Assembly: GCF_019393635.1 (NCBI RefSeq)
Contig: NC_057863.1
Coordinates: 644,215,306 to 644,279,305, forward strand
Length of the DNA: 64,000 bases
Direction of reading: 5' to 3'
Origin: Dromiciops gliroides
Taxonomy: Eukaryota; Chordata; Mammalia; Microbiotheria; Microbiotheriidae
Under the pieces are notes generated by a model that made no database searches, was not told the DNA's origin, and saw nothing but the letters and a program-made list of their open reading frames with translations. This document shows, piece after piece, positions 8,429 to 17,317 of this stretch. A program made the translations under genes and the position numbers. Each line of letters starts with the position of its first letter. The first letter of the stretch is position 1.

Positions 8429-9979
8429 GCTGGACACAGGAAACGGATATAGGGTACAGAGAGAGACAAGGGGAAGGAGAAAGGAGGGCAGAGACATTGA
8501 GGGCAGAGCCATGGGAGTGAGTAGAGACTCCAATATGGGAGACAGATAGATACAGGGAGCAATGGGGAGGGGGCCAGGAGTGAAGGCAGGGAAAGGGGAG
8601 GACAAAGATGGAGATCTGTACATGGCAAACACAGATGGAGGCAGAGTGGGGAGAAGAGCCCTAAGGGGAGCAGAGACATGAAGAACAGAGACTTGGAGAA
8701 CTGTCACTAAGAGACAGTCACAGCAATGGAGATGTGAGTCATGAAGACCCGAGAGAGACAGTGATTAGTGGAGGGGGAACAGAGAGATGGAGGGAGAGAC
8801 GAAGAACCGAAGCCAGGCCTCAGCATGAAGTGAGGCTGTGGCGCCGCCGCCCCCCCCCCCCCCACTACCTTTGCCTTGGGTGCAGCGCTCAAAAGAGGCC
8901 ATGCCGCCGCGACCACCGAAGGCGTCTGCCTGCAGAAGCAGAGCTTCTCTGAGAGCACCCGCTCCACTCAGCACCACGAATGGCTGCGGGCCCAAGTGCA
9001 CCGTGAACACAGACCCGTAGCGCCAGCTCAGCTGCAGGTGGGAGAGGGACCTGCGTCAGGCTCCCAGCTTACAGCCTCAAGGTCCTCGGCTTCCCTGCAC
9101 CCAGGTCCCACAGCACATCTGGGAATCATATTCCAAGCACCCCCCCCCCCCAATTTGGGATTTTCTTGGCAGAGAAACTGGAGTGATTTGCCATTTCTTT
9201 CTCCAGCTCATTTACAGATGAGGAAACTGAGACGAACAGGGTCGAGTGACTTGCCCAGGGTCATACAGCTAGGAAGTGTCCGAGGCCAAATCTGAACTTA
9301 GGAAGATGAATCTTCCTGAATCCAGGGTCACTATGGTGCCCCCTAGTTGCTCAGGAACCAATCGACCCCAGATACCTCACTGTTGGGGACCTCAGCCCTC
9401 ACTCTGTATCCTGGGTCCTCTGCTTACAACTTCAAGGCCCCAGAGCCAAGGCATCCCAGCCTAGTCCTTGACTCTCCCCACTAGTATGACCTCTAGGAAG
9501 CAACCCACATTCTGAGACAGTGGAGTTGGGGTCTTTTAGCCCCCCCCCCATCCTGGCTTCCAGGATCCGGCCTCATAGCTCCCCTAGGCTTGACTTCCCA
9601 ATTCCTGCCCCCACTTGGATCTAGGTCTCCCAGTCCTAACATCTAGGACCCCCTAAATATCTCTTCTCCTTCTCTCTCTGCGGCCCTCAGTGTCTGCTTC
9701 CACTTCACCTAACTGGGTGTTTTCCCATGTTCTTTCAGATGAATCTATCCTCAAGCCCCCATTACCTGGGAACCCCTGCAATCCAGCTCCTGCCGTCCTG
9801 GTACCATGTCCTACCTCTATGAGTCGTTTGTCCATATTGGAAGGGCCGAGCTGTAGCAGGTTTCCCAGCACTGGTAGGGGTGTGGGGCCAGGGGGCAGCT
9901 GGCCCCGAGAGCCCTTTGGGCCCCTGCTGTGAAGGGCCAGAGCAAGGAGCAGGAGACAGAGCAGGAGCAGCAGCAGCAT
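1064..9979 (-). CDS. Cytochrome P450 family 2 gene, complete, nine exons (CYP2F/2T-like)
   Basis: Haem-thiolate monooxygenase, expected in the endoplasmic reticulum membrane and to use NADPH-P450 reductase. Exons, in gene order: 9815-9979, 8869-9031, 8161-8310, 7691-7851, 7038-7214, 6767-6908, 3355-3542, 2935-3076 and 1064-1245. They total 1470 bp including the stop, giving 489 residues, normal for CYP2 (about 490-500). Exon sizes and phases match the CYP2 pattern, and every intron is GT-AG. Motifs seen: Leu-rich anchor 2-16, PPGP 29-32, W119xxxR123, GGTQTT 296-301, E353xxR356, haem ligand Cys434 in FALGKRICLG. No stop or frameshift was found. Recalled relatives suggest CYP2F or CYP2T (NNFQI, DWIPGPH, near-C-terminal STGLGN), while LPPGPTPLP is CYP2S1-like; the subfamily is unresolved. 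Introns 1-8 are 783, 558, 309, 476, 129, 3224, 278 and 1689 bp. Confidence 0.95.
1860..2290. repeat. Unclassified repeat shared with 61.1-61.5 kb (inside CYP2 intron 8)
   Basis: Several blocks match 61110-61510 in the same order: a stretch ending TTTGTGTAACT, AACAATATTTA followed by GATAGATA and AATTCTA, and CCCATGTGGA. The match is patchy, as expected for old copies. The family was not recognised. A MIR/THER-like fragment (CTACTATGTGCCAGGCACT) precedes it near 1798. Confidence 0.5.
2342..2490 (-). repeat. tRNA-derived SINE, TGCCTCAC-type 3' end
   Basis: Full-length copy in intron 8. The duplicated target TGACTCACATTT flanks it on both sides. It is followed within 40 bp by a second copy. Confidence 0.92.
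2528..2680 (-). repeat. tRNA-derived SINE, TGCCTCAC-type 3' end
   Basis: Second intron-8 copy, flanked by its own target duplication CACTTTGAATCTTTC, so it inserted independently of its neighbour. Confidence 0.92.
2935..3076 (-). CDS. CYP2 exon 8 (residues 383-430)
   Basis: 142 bp. It encodes [15 protein letters not shown], the PERF-like FNPNNFLD segment and the start of the haem loop (FMPFALG). The acceptor is CCCACAG. The donor TAG|GTTTGA is the weakest in the gene, but it falls at the conserved CYP2 position and phase. Confidence 0.92.
3355..3542 (-). CDS. CYP2 exon 7, K helix (residues 320-382)
   Basis: 188 bp. It encodes [22 protein letters not shown] with the invariant K-helix E353xxR356, then VVPMGLPH and the [11 protein letters not shown] strand. 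Acceptor CCCAG and donor AAG|GTGCCC. It is separated from exon 6 by a 3.2 kb intron filled with L1, SINE and MIR-type insertions. Confidence 0.93.
3580..3838 (-). repeat. MIR/THER-type SINE in intron 6
   Basis: Reads on the plus strand as TACCATGTGCCAAGCACTGTG, then a TCATATGATCCTCACAAC block, TTTTACAGTTGAGGAAACTGAG, and a diverged core ending in GAGCTCTATCCACTGAG. Confidence 0.7.
3930..5035 (+). repeat. L1 3' end (ORF2 C-terminus and 3' UTR) in intron 6
   Basis: Diverged. Reading frames carry L1 ORF2 tail hallmarks such as [16 protein letters not shown] and a [13 protein letters not shown] stretch, with many breaks. It ends in an A-rich tract near 5035 and is split by a SINE at 4697. Confidence 0.75.
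4697..4855 (+). repeat. tRNA-derived SINE, TGCCTCAC-type 3' end
   Basis: Complete copy nested in the intron-6 L1 fragment, with target duplication AAAACAATGGACTAA on both sides and an A-rich tail interrupted by C. Confidence 0.92.
5371..5463. repeat. (TATC)n microsatellite replacing a SINE tail
   Basis: About 23 nearly perfect TATC units lie directly against the 3' end of the SINE at 5464-5596, where its poly-A tail should be. Confidence 0.97.
5464..5596 (-). repeat. tRNA-derived SINE, TGCCCTGC-type 3' end
   Basis: The SINE body is followed on its 3' side by (TATC)n. The 14-bp duplication GTGGGTGGTATTAT at 5358-5371 and 5597-5610 encloses SINE plus microsatellite, so the microsatellite grew from the tail after insertion. 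Confidence 0.93.
6180..6335 (-). repeat. tRNA-derived SINE, TGCCTCAC-type 3' end
   Basis: Full-length copy in intron 6 with a 19-base T tract on the plus strand. Confidence 0.92.
6640..6766 (-). repeat. MIR-like sequence abutting the exon 6 splice donor
   Basis: On the minus strand intron 6 begins GTATGTGACCTTGGGCAAAG, matching the MIR/CORE consensus TGTGTGACCTTGGGCAAG. A diverged MIR-like stretch follows. Confidence 0.55.
6767..6908 (-). CDS. CYP2 exon 6, I helix (residues 273-320)
   Basis: 142 bp. It encodes the oxygen-activating I helix: [12 protein letters not shown], with G296-G297-x-Q299-T300-T301. The usual Asp/Glu of the (A/G)Gx(D/E)T(T/S) motif is Gln here; human CYP2F1 as recalled also lacks the acid (Lys). 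The donor CAG|GTATGT runs straight into MIR-like sequence in intron 6. Confidence 0.93.
7038..7214 (-). CDS. CYP2 exon 5 (residues 214-272)
   Basis: 177 bp, in phase at both ends. It encodes [20 protein letters not shown], the F-G region that is very similar to CYP2F as recalled, and the G/H helices ending [11 protein letters not shown]. The acceptor is TTGCCCAG. The donor AAG|GTTTGG is weak. Confidence 0.93.
7253..7313. repeat. (GT)n microsatellite in intron 4
   Basis: GT-rich tract broken by AT and GG, about 60 bp long, starting about 40 bp inside intron 4 relative to exon 5. Confidence 0.95.
7362..7475 (+). repeat. Degraded tRNA-type SINE or MIR in intron 4
   Basis: TGGCATGGTGGATCGAAGA, then a GGGTTTGAATCTCACATCAGA block and a decayed TAGTTACATGATCCTGGGCA core. 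It is more diverged than the other SINEs. Confidence 0.6.
7691..7851 (-). CDS. CYP2 exon 4 (residues 160-213)
   Basis: 161 bp, acceptor CCCACAG and donor CAG|GTGAGC. It encodes [17 protein letters not shown] and [12 protein letters not shown]. This block is part of the substrate-recognition region and resembles CYP2F more than CYP2A/B as recalled. Confidence 0.93.
8161..8310 (-). CDS. CYP2 exon 3 (residues 110-160)
   Basis: 150 bp. It begins with [10 protein letters not shown] and carries the C-helix WxxxR signature (W119, R123) that contacts a haem propionate. The acceptor is TTGTGCAG. The donor AAG|GTTCAG departs from the GTRAGT consensus. Confidence 0.93.
8398..8423. repeat. (GA)n microsatellite in intron 2
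   Basis: Perfect GA run of about 13 units inside a longer purine-rich stretch (8320-8720). Confidence 0.95.
8869..9031 (-). CDS. CYP2 exon 2 (residues 56-110)
   Basis: 163 bp, the usual CYP2 exon 2 length. The acceptor CACCTGCAG opens into [15 protein letters not shown], the A-helix/beta-1 region, followed by VVLSG and the FGGRG segment. The donor AAG|GTAGTG is phase 1. Four bases further into the intron the minus strand carries a run of 14 G (8850-8863). Confidence 0.93.
9148..9352 (-). repeat. CORE-SINE with RTE-like tail (MAR1-type) in intron 1
   Basis: The plus strand reads TTGGGATTTTCTTGGCAGAG, ATTTGCCATTTCTTTCTCCAG, ACAGATGAGGAAACTGAGAC, then the reverse CORE. The C-rich boundary is at about 9140. 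Confidence 0.8.
9815..9979 (-). CDS. CYP2 exon 1 (residues 1-55)
   Basis: The start ATG is at 9979-9977 with G at -3, and an in-frame TGA lies just upstream, so this is the first usable start. It encodes a Leu-rich signal anchor (residues 2-16), a short basic stop-transfer stretch, the PPGP hinge (29-32) and LGNLLQL. The donor GAG|GTAGGA is phase 0, as in other CYP2 genes. Confidence 0.93.
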
Positions 9980-10080
9980 TGCAAGACCTGAGCCCACAGG
10001 TGTGTGTCAGAAGCAGCCCAGCCCTGCTTAATAAGGCTTTCCCTTGCCCAGCCTCCCGGTATAAAAAAGAGCCTCTGAGC
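9980..10080 (-). promoter_or_regulatory. Probable proximal promoter and 5' UTR of the CYP2 gene
   Basis: The 100 bp upstream of the start codon contains two AT-rich elements on the minus strand, TTTTTTATA near 10060 and CTTATTAAG near 10030. Either could position a start site. Neither is a canonical TATA box, so this is placement by proximity only. Confidence 0.3.
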
Positions 10081-10319
10081 CCAGTCCATGATATCCTGGG
10101 GCTCGTCTCAGACCCAGGGCCCCCTGGTCCCTTGGATTGGTTTAAAATTATATATTTTTAAAAAAATCTGCCTTCTCGCCTTCCCACCCCAAACCCAGGG
10201 ACTCCTGAGGGCTAAAGAGAAACAAACTGTGTTACAAACACCTATCAAGATAAATCAATTAATCAAGACAAATTCCTACCCTGGAAAGGGTTCTAAAACA
10301 ATATTTGTTTTTTTCTCTG

Positions 10320-10800
10320 TACTCTGAATCCTTTACCTTTCTTTGAGGAGGTAGGTAGCTTGTTTCTTCAATAGTTCTCTGGAATCATGGCTCGTCTTTA
10401 TGCCAATCAGAATTCCTAAGTCTTTCAACATTGTTTATCTTTACCATGTGCTCTCTCTATCTCTCTCTCTCTCTGTCTCTGTCTGTCTCTCTCTCCCCCT
10501 CCCTCCCCCCTCTTTCTTTCCTCTCTTCTTCACTCTCTTCCTCTCTCATCTATCTATCTATCTATCTGATATGACACACATATATATGATATATACACAC
10601 ATATGATATCATAAACAAACTCCCAGCTTTCTTTGAAACCACCCCTTTCATAATTTCTTATAACACAATGGTATTTCATCATATTTATGCAACATAACTT
10701 GTTCATCCATTTTCTATTCATGGCTACCCCCTCAGATTCCCATTCTTTGTTACCTCAAAAGAACTATAAATAATTTTGAACATATTTAGATTTTTTTCTT
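10320..10800 (-). repeat. L1 3' end, diverged
   Basis: Contains the recurring L1 tail pattern on the plus strand: CTAAGTCTTTCAACATTG, ATTTCTTATAACACAATGGT and AACTATAAATAATTTTGAAC. It is interrupted by CT-rich and (TATC)n tracts at 10450-10570. Confidence 0.6.
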
Positions 10801-10918
10801 GAGACAAATCCCTCTCTTGATCTACCCTCTCTCTATTTCCATGCCTTCCTTCTCCACTTTCCTTGTTAGTTCTCTGTCGAATAAAGTGTATTTCTATACA
10901 CAACTGTATGTATACATA

Positions 10919-10920
10919 TG

Positions 10921-10982
<62 letters not shown>
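10919..10982. repeat. (GT)n(GA)n compound microsatellite
   Basis: A TG run of about 16 units runs directly into about 13 GA units. Confidence 0.97.
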
Positions 10983-10983
<1 letters not shown>

Positions 10984-11039
10984 CAGAGAAATAGAGCAGA
11001 GAAAGAGGGAGAAAGAGGAGAGACACACACAGACACATA

Positions 11040-12250
11040 CAGAGCCTTCCTTTAACCACTTCAGTGTCAGCCACTCCTTTCTACCTCCTTTGTATAGCTA
11101 TCTACTTGTGTACCTTGATTATATGTGATAATTTTCCCTAACCTTTCTTTCCCTCCCTGTATACCTCTTTCCCTTTTTATCCTTTCTTCTAATAAGATCA
11201 TCAAGACATAACAGAATGACCCTCAGACCTTGTCTAATTGACTCCCTTTATGAACCCTGATGAAGAGAAGGATCAGAGGGCACACATCTGTCACTTCCCT
11301 ATGTTAGAGTGTAAGCAGTCTATACTTGTTTAATCAATTATTATTGTTTATTCATGTTGACCTTTTTATGTTTCTCTTTACTCCTCTGAACAGGAGTTCA
11401 AAGTTCTCTCCTACAATGATCTTTTCATCAGGAATGTGTGGAAGTCCTCTATTTCATTAAAGATCCATTCCATGTCCTCCCTGCCCCCTACCCTCCTGTC
11501 CCCCAGCATTATACTCAGTTTTGCTGGGTAAGTTACTCTGCTGTAAACCCAAATCCTTTGACTTCTCTGGGATATCACATTCCAAATTCTCTGCTCCTTT
11601 ATAGTGGTAGCTGCTAAATCTTATATGATCCTGACTGGGGTTCTTGGTGTTTTCTTTCTGGCTGCTTGCAGTATTTAGTCTTTGACCTGGAGGCTCTGAA
11701 TTTTGGCTCTGATGTTCCAGGGAGTTTTCATTTTGAGATTTCTTTCAGGAGGTGACTGGTGGAGTCTTTCTACTTCTGCTTTGCCCCCCTGGTTCAAAGA
11801 GATCTGGGCAGTTTTCTTTTAAGATATTTTGAAATAAGATGTCTAAGTTTTTTTTTTTTGTCATGGTGTTCAGATAGTCTTTAAATTAAATTCTTAAGTT
11901 TTTTTTCTCCTTGTCTGTTTTCTAGGTTAGTCATTTTTGCTATGAAATACCTTATATTTTGTTCTGTTTTTTTTCAACCTTTTGACGTTTTGTTTTGTTT
12001 TTTGGGTGAGGCAATGGGGGTTAAGTGACTTGCCCAGGGTCACACAGCTAGTAAGTGTCAAGTGTCTGAGGTCGGATTTGAACTCAGGTACTCCTGAATC
12101 CAGGGCTGGTGCTTTATCCACTGTGCCACCTAGGTGCCCCGACTTTGTTTTAATATTTTTTGTTATCTCATGTAGTCACTGGCTTCTCTTTGGTCCTTTT
12201 TAATTTTCAGGGAGTTTCTTGCTTGGGCAAGGTTTTGTAACTGTTGTGCC
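11040..12250 (-). repeat. L1 ORF1 C-terminal region
   Basis: Minus-strand translation of 11400-11990, with breaks, shows L1 ORF1 features: an RITQDLA-like motif, a PKEIS.K..N segment and an RRM-like stretch. Sequence beyond the nested SINE (12142-12250) looks like the preceding coiled-coil. The 11040-11400 flank is assigned only by continuity. Confidence 0.6.
12003..12141 (-). repeat. tRNA-derived SINE, TGCCTCAC-type 3' end
   Basis: Complete core and head nested in the L1 ORF1 fragment, flanked by imperfect copies of TTTGACGTTTTGTTT / GACTTTGTTTT. Confidence 0.92.
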
Positions 12251-12254
12251 AAGC

Positions 12255-12475
12255 TAGTTGCTTGGCCTTTGTGGCCAGAGCACTGTGCCTGGAGTCAGGA
12301 AGACCTGAGTTCAAATTTTGACTCAGGTGCTTAGTATCTGGGTGAGCCAAGGCAAGTCACTCAGCCTCTGTTTGCCTGAATTTCCTCAATTGTAATGTGG
12401 GGATAATGACAGCACCAACCTCCCAGGGTTATTGTGAAGCTCCAATGAGATAAAATTTGTGAAGTGCTTAGGACA
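12255..12475 (+). repeat. MIR/THER-type SINE
   Basis: A diverged tRNA-like head with CTGGAGTCAGGAAGACCTGA is followed by a core, a TGTAATGTGGGGATAATGAC block and a GGTTATTGTGAAGCTCCAATGAG block, the MIR layout. Confidence 0.8.
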
Positions 12476-12654
12476 CTTCTGGTCTGGCACAGGTTAAAAT
12501 GCTTATTCTCTTTCCCTTCGAGTTACTAATTCCCTTCTCCTCAGACCCTCTGAAAAAACCTGAGAGTGAGGTAATAGAACTAGTGATAATAGCTGATCCC
12601 TGCATGTTCCTTAAAGGAAAGTGATTTTTTTTGCCTCCCATTTCACACTTTTCC

Positions 12655-12880
12655 ACACTTTGATCTTCACAATGACACTACGAGGCACAACTATTTGACA
12701 GATGAGGAAACTAGGCTCATAAAGGTTAGTCATCTACTCAGGGTCACATAGCTATAAAGGATAAGAATCACATCCAAGTCTAGCCCTTCCATTTGCTGGG
12801 AAACCGAGGAGCAGGGGGAACTTACTCGAGGTCACACAGAGAATCAGGACAGATTTCCTGGCTCCTGATGTAGGGTATTC
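12655..12880 (-). repeat. MIR-like SINE, diverged
   Basis: The plus strand shows CTTCACAATGACACTACGAGG, ACAGATGAGGAAACTAGGCT, and CAGGGTCACATAGCT. Confidence 0.6.
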
Positions 12881-13107
12881 TGGACTATACCCATCTGCCT
12901 CTGCCAACTCGACCCCTGTCTGTCTTGTCACAGTCCCCATTTTCTATCTCTTTCAATTTCTATGGCTTTCTGTCACTTTCTCTTCTAAAAAATTCTTTTA
13001 AACAGCCTCTGTCTCTCTCCATGACTCCATCTTGTCATGGGGCCCAGAGTACCCCAGAAGTTCTCTCGGGCACATCAAGGAATCTTCTCCTTGAGAAACT
13101 AAACCAG

Positions 13108-13258
13108 GGGCAGCTAGGTGGTGCAGTGGATAGAGCACCGGCCCTGGAGTCAGGAGTACCTGAGTTCAAATTCGGCCTCAGACACTTGACACTTACTAGC
13201 TGTGTGACCCTGGGCAAGTCACTTAACCCCAATTGCCTCCAAAAGGAAAAAAAAAAGA
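13108..13258 (+). repeat. tRNA-derived SINE, CAATTGCCTCC-type 3' end
   Basis: Full-length copy. ACTAAACCAG before the head and AGTAAACCAG after the A-rich tail mark a slightly decayed target duplication. Confidence 0.93.
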
Positions 13259-14427
13259 GAGAGAGAAAGTAAACCAGAGGTCAGATATGCCTAGAGAGAT
13301 AAGCGGAACCAGATTGGACAGAGTTAGCTTTGGGACCTCCACCCATTATTCTGATCTCCCTTACCCCTGGGGAGATCTAAATTTGGGTGTGGCTGCGGCC
13401 TTTGTGCCCGTAAGACAGAGATGGCTTGAGAGATCCGTAGCAGCCCCTCACCCAATTCCTCCAATCACCACCAGTGGGGGATGGTTCTCCCTCACTAAAG
13501 GAACTTTCCATAGTCAGATGATCACCCCCATCAGTCCTCTGTAAAAGTACCTGCCAGTCTCCTGCTCGAGGAGATTGGTACCTCAGAGCCACATGCTTTG
13601 TTCTATACCTATCTCCCCATGAGAAGTCCAAGGATTTCTTTCATGGTTTCCCTTCCCTCCCCCCTTTCCGTTCCCTTGCCCCTAAATAAACTACCTTCTT
13701 ATTCTAACACCCGTACCCCATTTTCCCCCATAGCAATCTCTTCACATGCCTCTACTAATCTTTACGTGTTATTTTTCTCCAGTGTCTTTTCTTCTCTCTA
13801 TTTTTCTAGCAATCTCACTGCTCTTATTGGTCTGGGATCTCCCACTTGCTCACAATGACTCTTCGCCTGTAGGCAGCTTCTGTGTGAGTTAGCCAGGACC
13901 AGGGTAGGTGCCCAAAGGCAAATGGTTTCCCTTCTTGGCTGAAGCAGCAAGACTTGGGCAGGAGCAGGAAAATGTAGAACTGGCCCATCAGGTGAAGGAA
14001 AGGAAGGAAAAGCCTTCATTAAGCACTTAACTATGGGCCAGGCCTGGGAACCCAAACTAGGTTGAGCAGGCTCAATCTATGGAGCTCACCTTTTAACATG
14101 GGGAGAGGGGGGAAATGACTCATATAGGAGAGAAGGGGCCAAGAAAGGAGATTTTGGAAGGTCACAGGAATGGTGAACAGAGCTGTAGGGGAGTATGCTT
14201 TCCAAGAACCCACACCCTTTCCAGGAACAATGGCAGGGTCGATTTGTTTATTGTTTAGGAATTGGAAAGTTAGGGTGACCCAAATAGTAATTCACCATCT
14301 GGTGAGAAGATAACCAGGGATTGTGAAATGAGCCATGGTTGGGGCAGGCCTAGTCATGATGGACTACAGAGGTAAACACCCATCTGGTCAGGAGAGGTTC
14401 TGGGGCCTCTATCAGTCTCTCTCTTCT
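13259..14427. other. Long stretch without recognised gene or repeat
   Basis: No exon, RNA gene or clear transposon was recognised. Pyrimidine-rich parts at 13630-13800 are low complexity. Confidence 0.45.
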
Positions 14428-14591
14428 TCTTCTTCTTCTTCTTCTTTTTTTTTTAGTGAGGAAATTGGGGTTAAGTGACTTGCCCAGGGTCACACAGCTA
14501 GTAAGTGTTAAGTGTCTGAGGCTGGATTTGAACTCAGGTCCTCCTGACTCCAGGGCCGGTGCTCAATCCACTGCGCCACCTAGCTGCCCCC
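14428..14591 (-). repeat. tRNA-derived SINE with (CTT)n-extended tail
   Basis: The target duplication CAGTCTCTCTCTTCTT lies on both sides (from 14412 and from 14591). CTT repeats sit between the duplication and the T tract. Confidence 0.92.
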
Positions 14592-15059
14592 AGTCTCTCT
14601 CTTCTTAGATATCTCTCATGGGGCTGTCTCTTTCTCTCTCTCTGTCTCCCTCACACTGTGTTTATCTTCGTTTCTCTCCTCTCTCTCCTCTCTTCTCGCT
14701 GGCTCTGTCTATCTGTCTGTCATCCTGAGGCCTCATGCTCACTCTGCATAGTTCTAGTCCCCATATACCTGTGTCTGTGTTCTGTCTCTCTCAGACTAGG
14801 GGTTCAGTGAGCCAAGCGCTTGGATCTCATCTCTCTCCATTTCCTTAGGAGCAGCTAAGTGAAGGAACTGCTAAGTAGAAGATCTACTCCTAACCTTTGG
14901 GTCACCTTGCGCTGGGGTTATGAATGATTTGTATTTTTTTAAAAGGATCTTAGAATTTTGGATTTAATGTTCCCCTTGGGGAAGTCTTGGGATTTCATTA
15001 CTACGTCCTCCTCATGCAAGCTGGTAAAATGAGGGTTACCCATATTCAAAGGGAGTCCT

Positions 15060-15775
15060 AGAAGAGACCTAGAACATGGAACACAGAATATCAGAGCCAG
15101 GAGGGAAGTTAGAACACAGAATATCAGCACTGGAAGGACTTTAGAATAGAAAACAAACAGTATCAGAATTGGAAGGGCCTTTAGGAAAATAAAAACACAA
15201 AATGGAAGAAATGGAAGAGACCTTATAATACAGATTAAATAATGTCAGAGACATACAGCTCTTGGACAATAGAATGTGTGAACTGGAAGGGACTTTAGAC
15301 CAGAGAATGTCAGAGCTGAGAGGGCCCTTAGAACTTGGAATGTCAGAGCTGGGAGGGCTCTTAGAATAGGGAATGTCAGAGCTGAGAAGGGCCCTTAGAA
15401 CTTAGAATGTCAGAGCTGGGAGGGCTCTTAGAATAGGGAATGTCAGAGCTGAGAAGGGCCCTTAGAACTTAGAATGTCAGAGCTGGGAGGGCTCTTAGAA
15501 TAGGGAATGTCAGAGCTGAGAAGGGCCCTTAGAACTTGGAATGTTAGAGCTGGGAGGGCTCTTAGAATAGGGAATGTCAGAGCTGAGAAGGGCCCTTAGA
15601 ACTTGGAATGTCAGAGCTGAGAAGGGCTCTTAGAATAGGGAATGTCAGAGCTGAGAAGGGCTCTTAGAATTGGGAATGTCAGAGCTGGCAGGGCCCTTAG
15701 AACTTGGAATGTCAGAGCTGGGAGGGCCCTTAGACCAAGGAATGTCAGAGCTGGGAAGGACCTTAGAGGAGAAAA
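15060..15775. repeat. 33/67-bp minisatellite
   Basis: From about 15303 to 15770 the motif AATGTCAGAGCTG(A/G)GA recurs every 33-34 bp. Two alternating monomers, one with CCCTTAGAACTT and one with CTCTTAGAATAGGG, make a 67-bp higher-order unit. Degenerate monomers extend back to about 15060. Confidence 0.95.
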
Positions 15776-16409
15776 CATAGAACCCTCCTTGTCACCACTC
15801 AAACTATCTTTTCCCTAGTTTGTCCCATCATCTCATTCCTGAACTATTCCAATAACTCTTCCTCTCTTGTCTTCCTCTCTCTAGTGTCTTCCCTCTCTAG
15901 AGAATCCCACCCAGATAAGCTTCCTAATACACAGATGTGATCATGTTACTCCCTTGTTCAAAACCCCCTGGTGGCTGCCTATTACCTATAAATTTGATAC
16001 CAGCCTGTCTGCCTCCTAAGTCCCTCACCATGGGGCTCCCATCTCCTTTTCTAGGCTTCTTTTACTTGACCTACTTCCAGTACTGTATGTTGCCAATAAC
16101 CTGGAATCTGAGGAATTCCTTCAACTCTACATGTTGTCTCTTGCAAGCCATCCCCCAGGACTGGATTATGCTTCCCTCTCTTTACCTTTTAAAACCTGTC
16201 TCTGCCTTCAGGACTCAGAAAAGATACCCCCTCCCCTGAGAGCCCCACCCTCATCTCTACAGATGAACAGAATCTCTCCCTAAAAGACTTTGCCTTTAAA
16301 AAAAAGTGTTATTGATGGATGTTATTTTTCCTATTTCAATCACTGTCATTTTTCAGCAACTTCCTCTCTACTGCAATTAAAGCCCCCTGTGTACCAAATA
16401 AATGCAATA
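15776..16409. other. No gene or clear repeat recognised
   Basis: Pyrimidine-rich sequence. The part 15900-16250 resembles common old interspersed sequence (CATGTTACTCCCTTGTTCAAA and CCTCCCCTGAGAGCC), but I cannot name the family. Confidence 0.4.
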
Positions 16410-16672
16410 AATTGTTGTTCAGTCATGTCCGACCCTTCATGGCCTCATTTGGGGTTTTGTTGCCAGTGATACTGGAGTGATTTGCCATTTCCTTTTTTTT
16501 TTTCCCCATTTCCTTCTTTAGCTCATTTTACAGATGAGGAAACTGAGGCAAACAGGGTGAAGTGACTTGCCTAGGGTCATACAGCTAGGAAGTGTCTGAG
16601 CCTAGATTTGAACTCAGGTCTTCCCGATTCCAAGCCCAACACTCTAGCCACCACACCACCTAGATGCCCAAG
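16410..16672 (-). repeat. CORE-SINE with RTE-like tail (MAR1-type)
   Basis: The plus strand begins TTGTTGTTCAGTCATGTCCG, continues with TTTGGGGTTTTGTTGCCAG and ACAGATGAGGAAACTGAGGC, and ends with the reverse head ACCACCTAGATGCCC. It is almost full length. Confidence 0.88.
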
Positions 16673-16880
16673 TAGACTAAAGTAAGCAAAGCAAATGAAC
16701 ACACTCACTATGTCTGAAAATGTATGGTTCATTCCACATACATAGTCCACCACCTCTCTGCTGAGAATCAGAAAGCCTACTTCACCAATCTGAGGTCATG
16801 AATTGACCATTGCATTGATAAGAGTTCCAAAATCTTTCATTGTTTCCCTTCTCTTTTCAATGTTTTCTCTTCTTTTCTTT

Positions 16881-17036
16881 TCTTTCTTTTTTTTTTTTTT
16901 TGCAGGGCAATGGGGGTTAAGTGACTTACCCAGGGTCACACAGCTAGTAAGTGTCAAGTGTCTGAGGCTGGATTTGAACTCAGGAACTCCTGAATCCAGG
17001 GCTGGTGCTTTATCCACTGTGCCACCTAGCTGCCCT
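16881..17036 (-). repeat. tRNA-derived SINE, TGCCCTGC-type 3' end
   Basis: Complete copy with target duplication TTTCAATGTTTTCT on both sides. Confidence 0.94.
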
Positions 17037-17317
17037 TTCAATGTTTTCTTCTAACCTTTCCCCCAATATTTTCCACTTATCTGGGACTCATTTTAGTGAG
17101 CAACATGATTTTCATGGTTTTACTTACATTGCTCTGTGCCAATTGCCTTCTCAAATTTCTCTGAATTCTTCATATTCATCATTGCTTAAAGGGCAATAAT
17201 CACAGAATCAGAAAACATCTAAGTCCGGAGAGAAGTTATTTTCCTATTGTAATTAATTATTAACTAGGATCCAGGTGTTTTTTTCTCTCCCTTATTTCCT
17301 CATTTAGGACCTAGCCC

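Noticed and set aside
7904..8707. 267-codon minus-strand frame overlapping CYP2 exon 3
   Set aside because: It reads through introns 2 and 3 in the exon 3 frame; splice sites and CYP2 exon structure explain the only conserved part (8161-8310).
8838..9020. Plus-strand Pro-rich frame across exon 2
   Set aside because: Antisense of CYP2 exon 2 plus the C14 run; no independent support.
9980..9997. In-frame upstream start giving six more residues
   Set aside because: The codon at 9997-9995 is GTG; in a eukaryotic nuclear gene the first ATG at 9979, in good context and opening the Leu-rich anchor, is preferred.
10058..10066. TATAAAAAAG as a TATA box
   Set aside because: It reads as TATA only on the plus strand, opposite to the gene; the minus-strand reading is a poor TATA element.
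13108..13180. SINE heads as tRNA genes
   Set aside because: The tRNA-like heads lack an intact cloverleaf and belong to dispersed SINEs with target duplications.
15303..15770. CRISPR-like array
   Set aside because: Repeats are contiguous without unique spacers and the genome is vertebrate.
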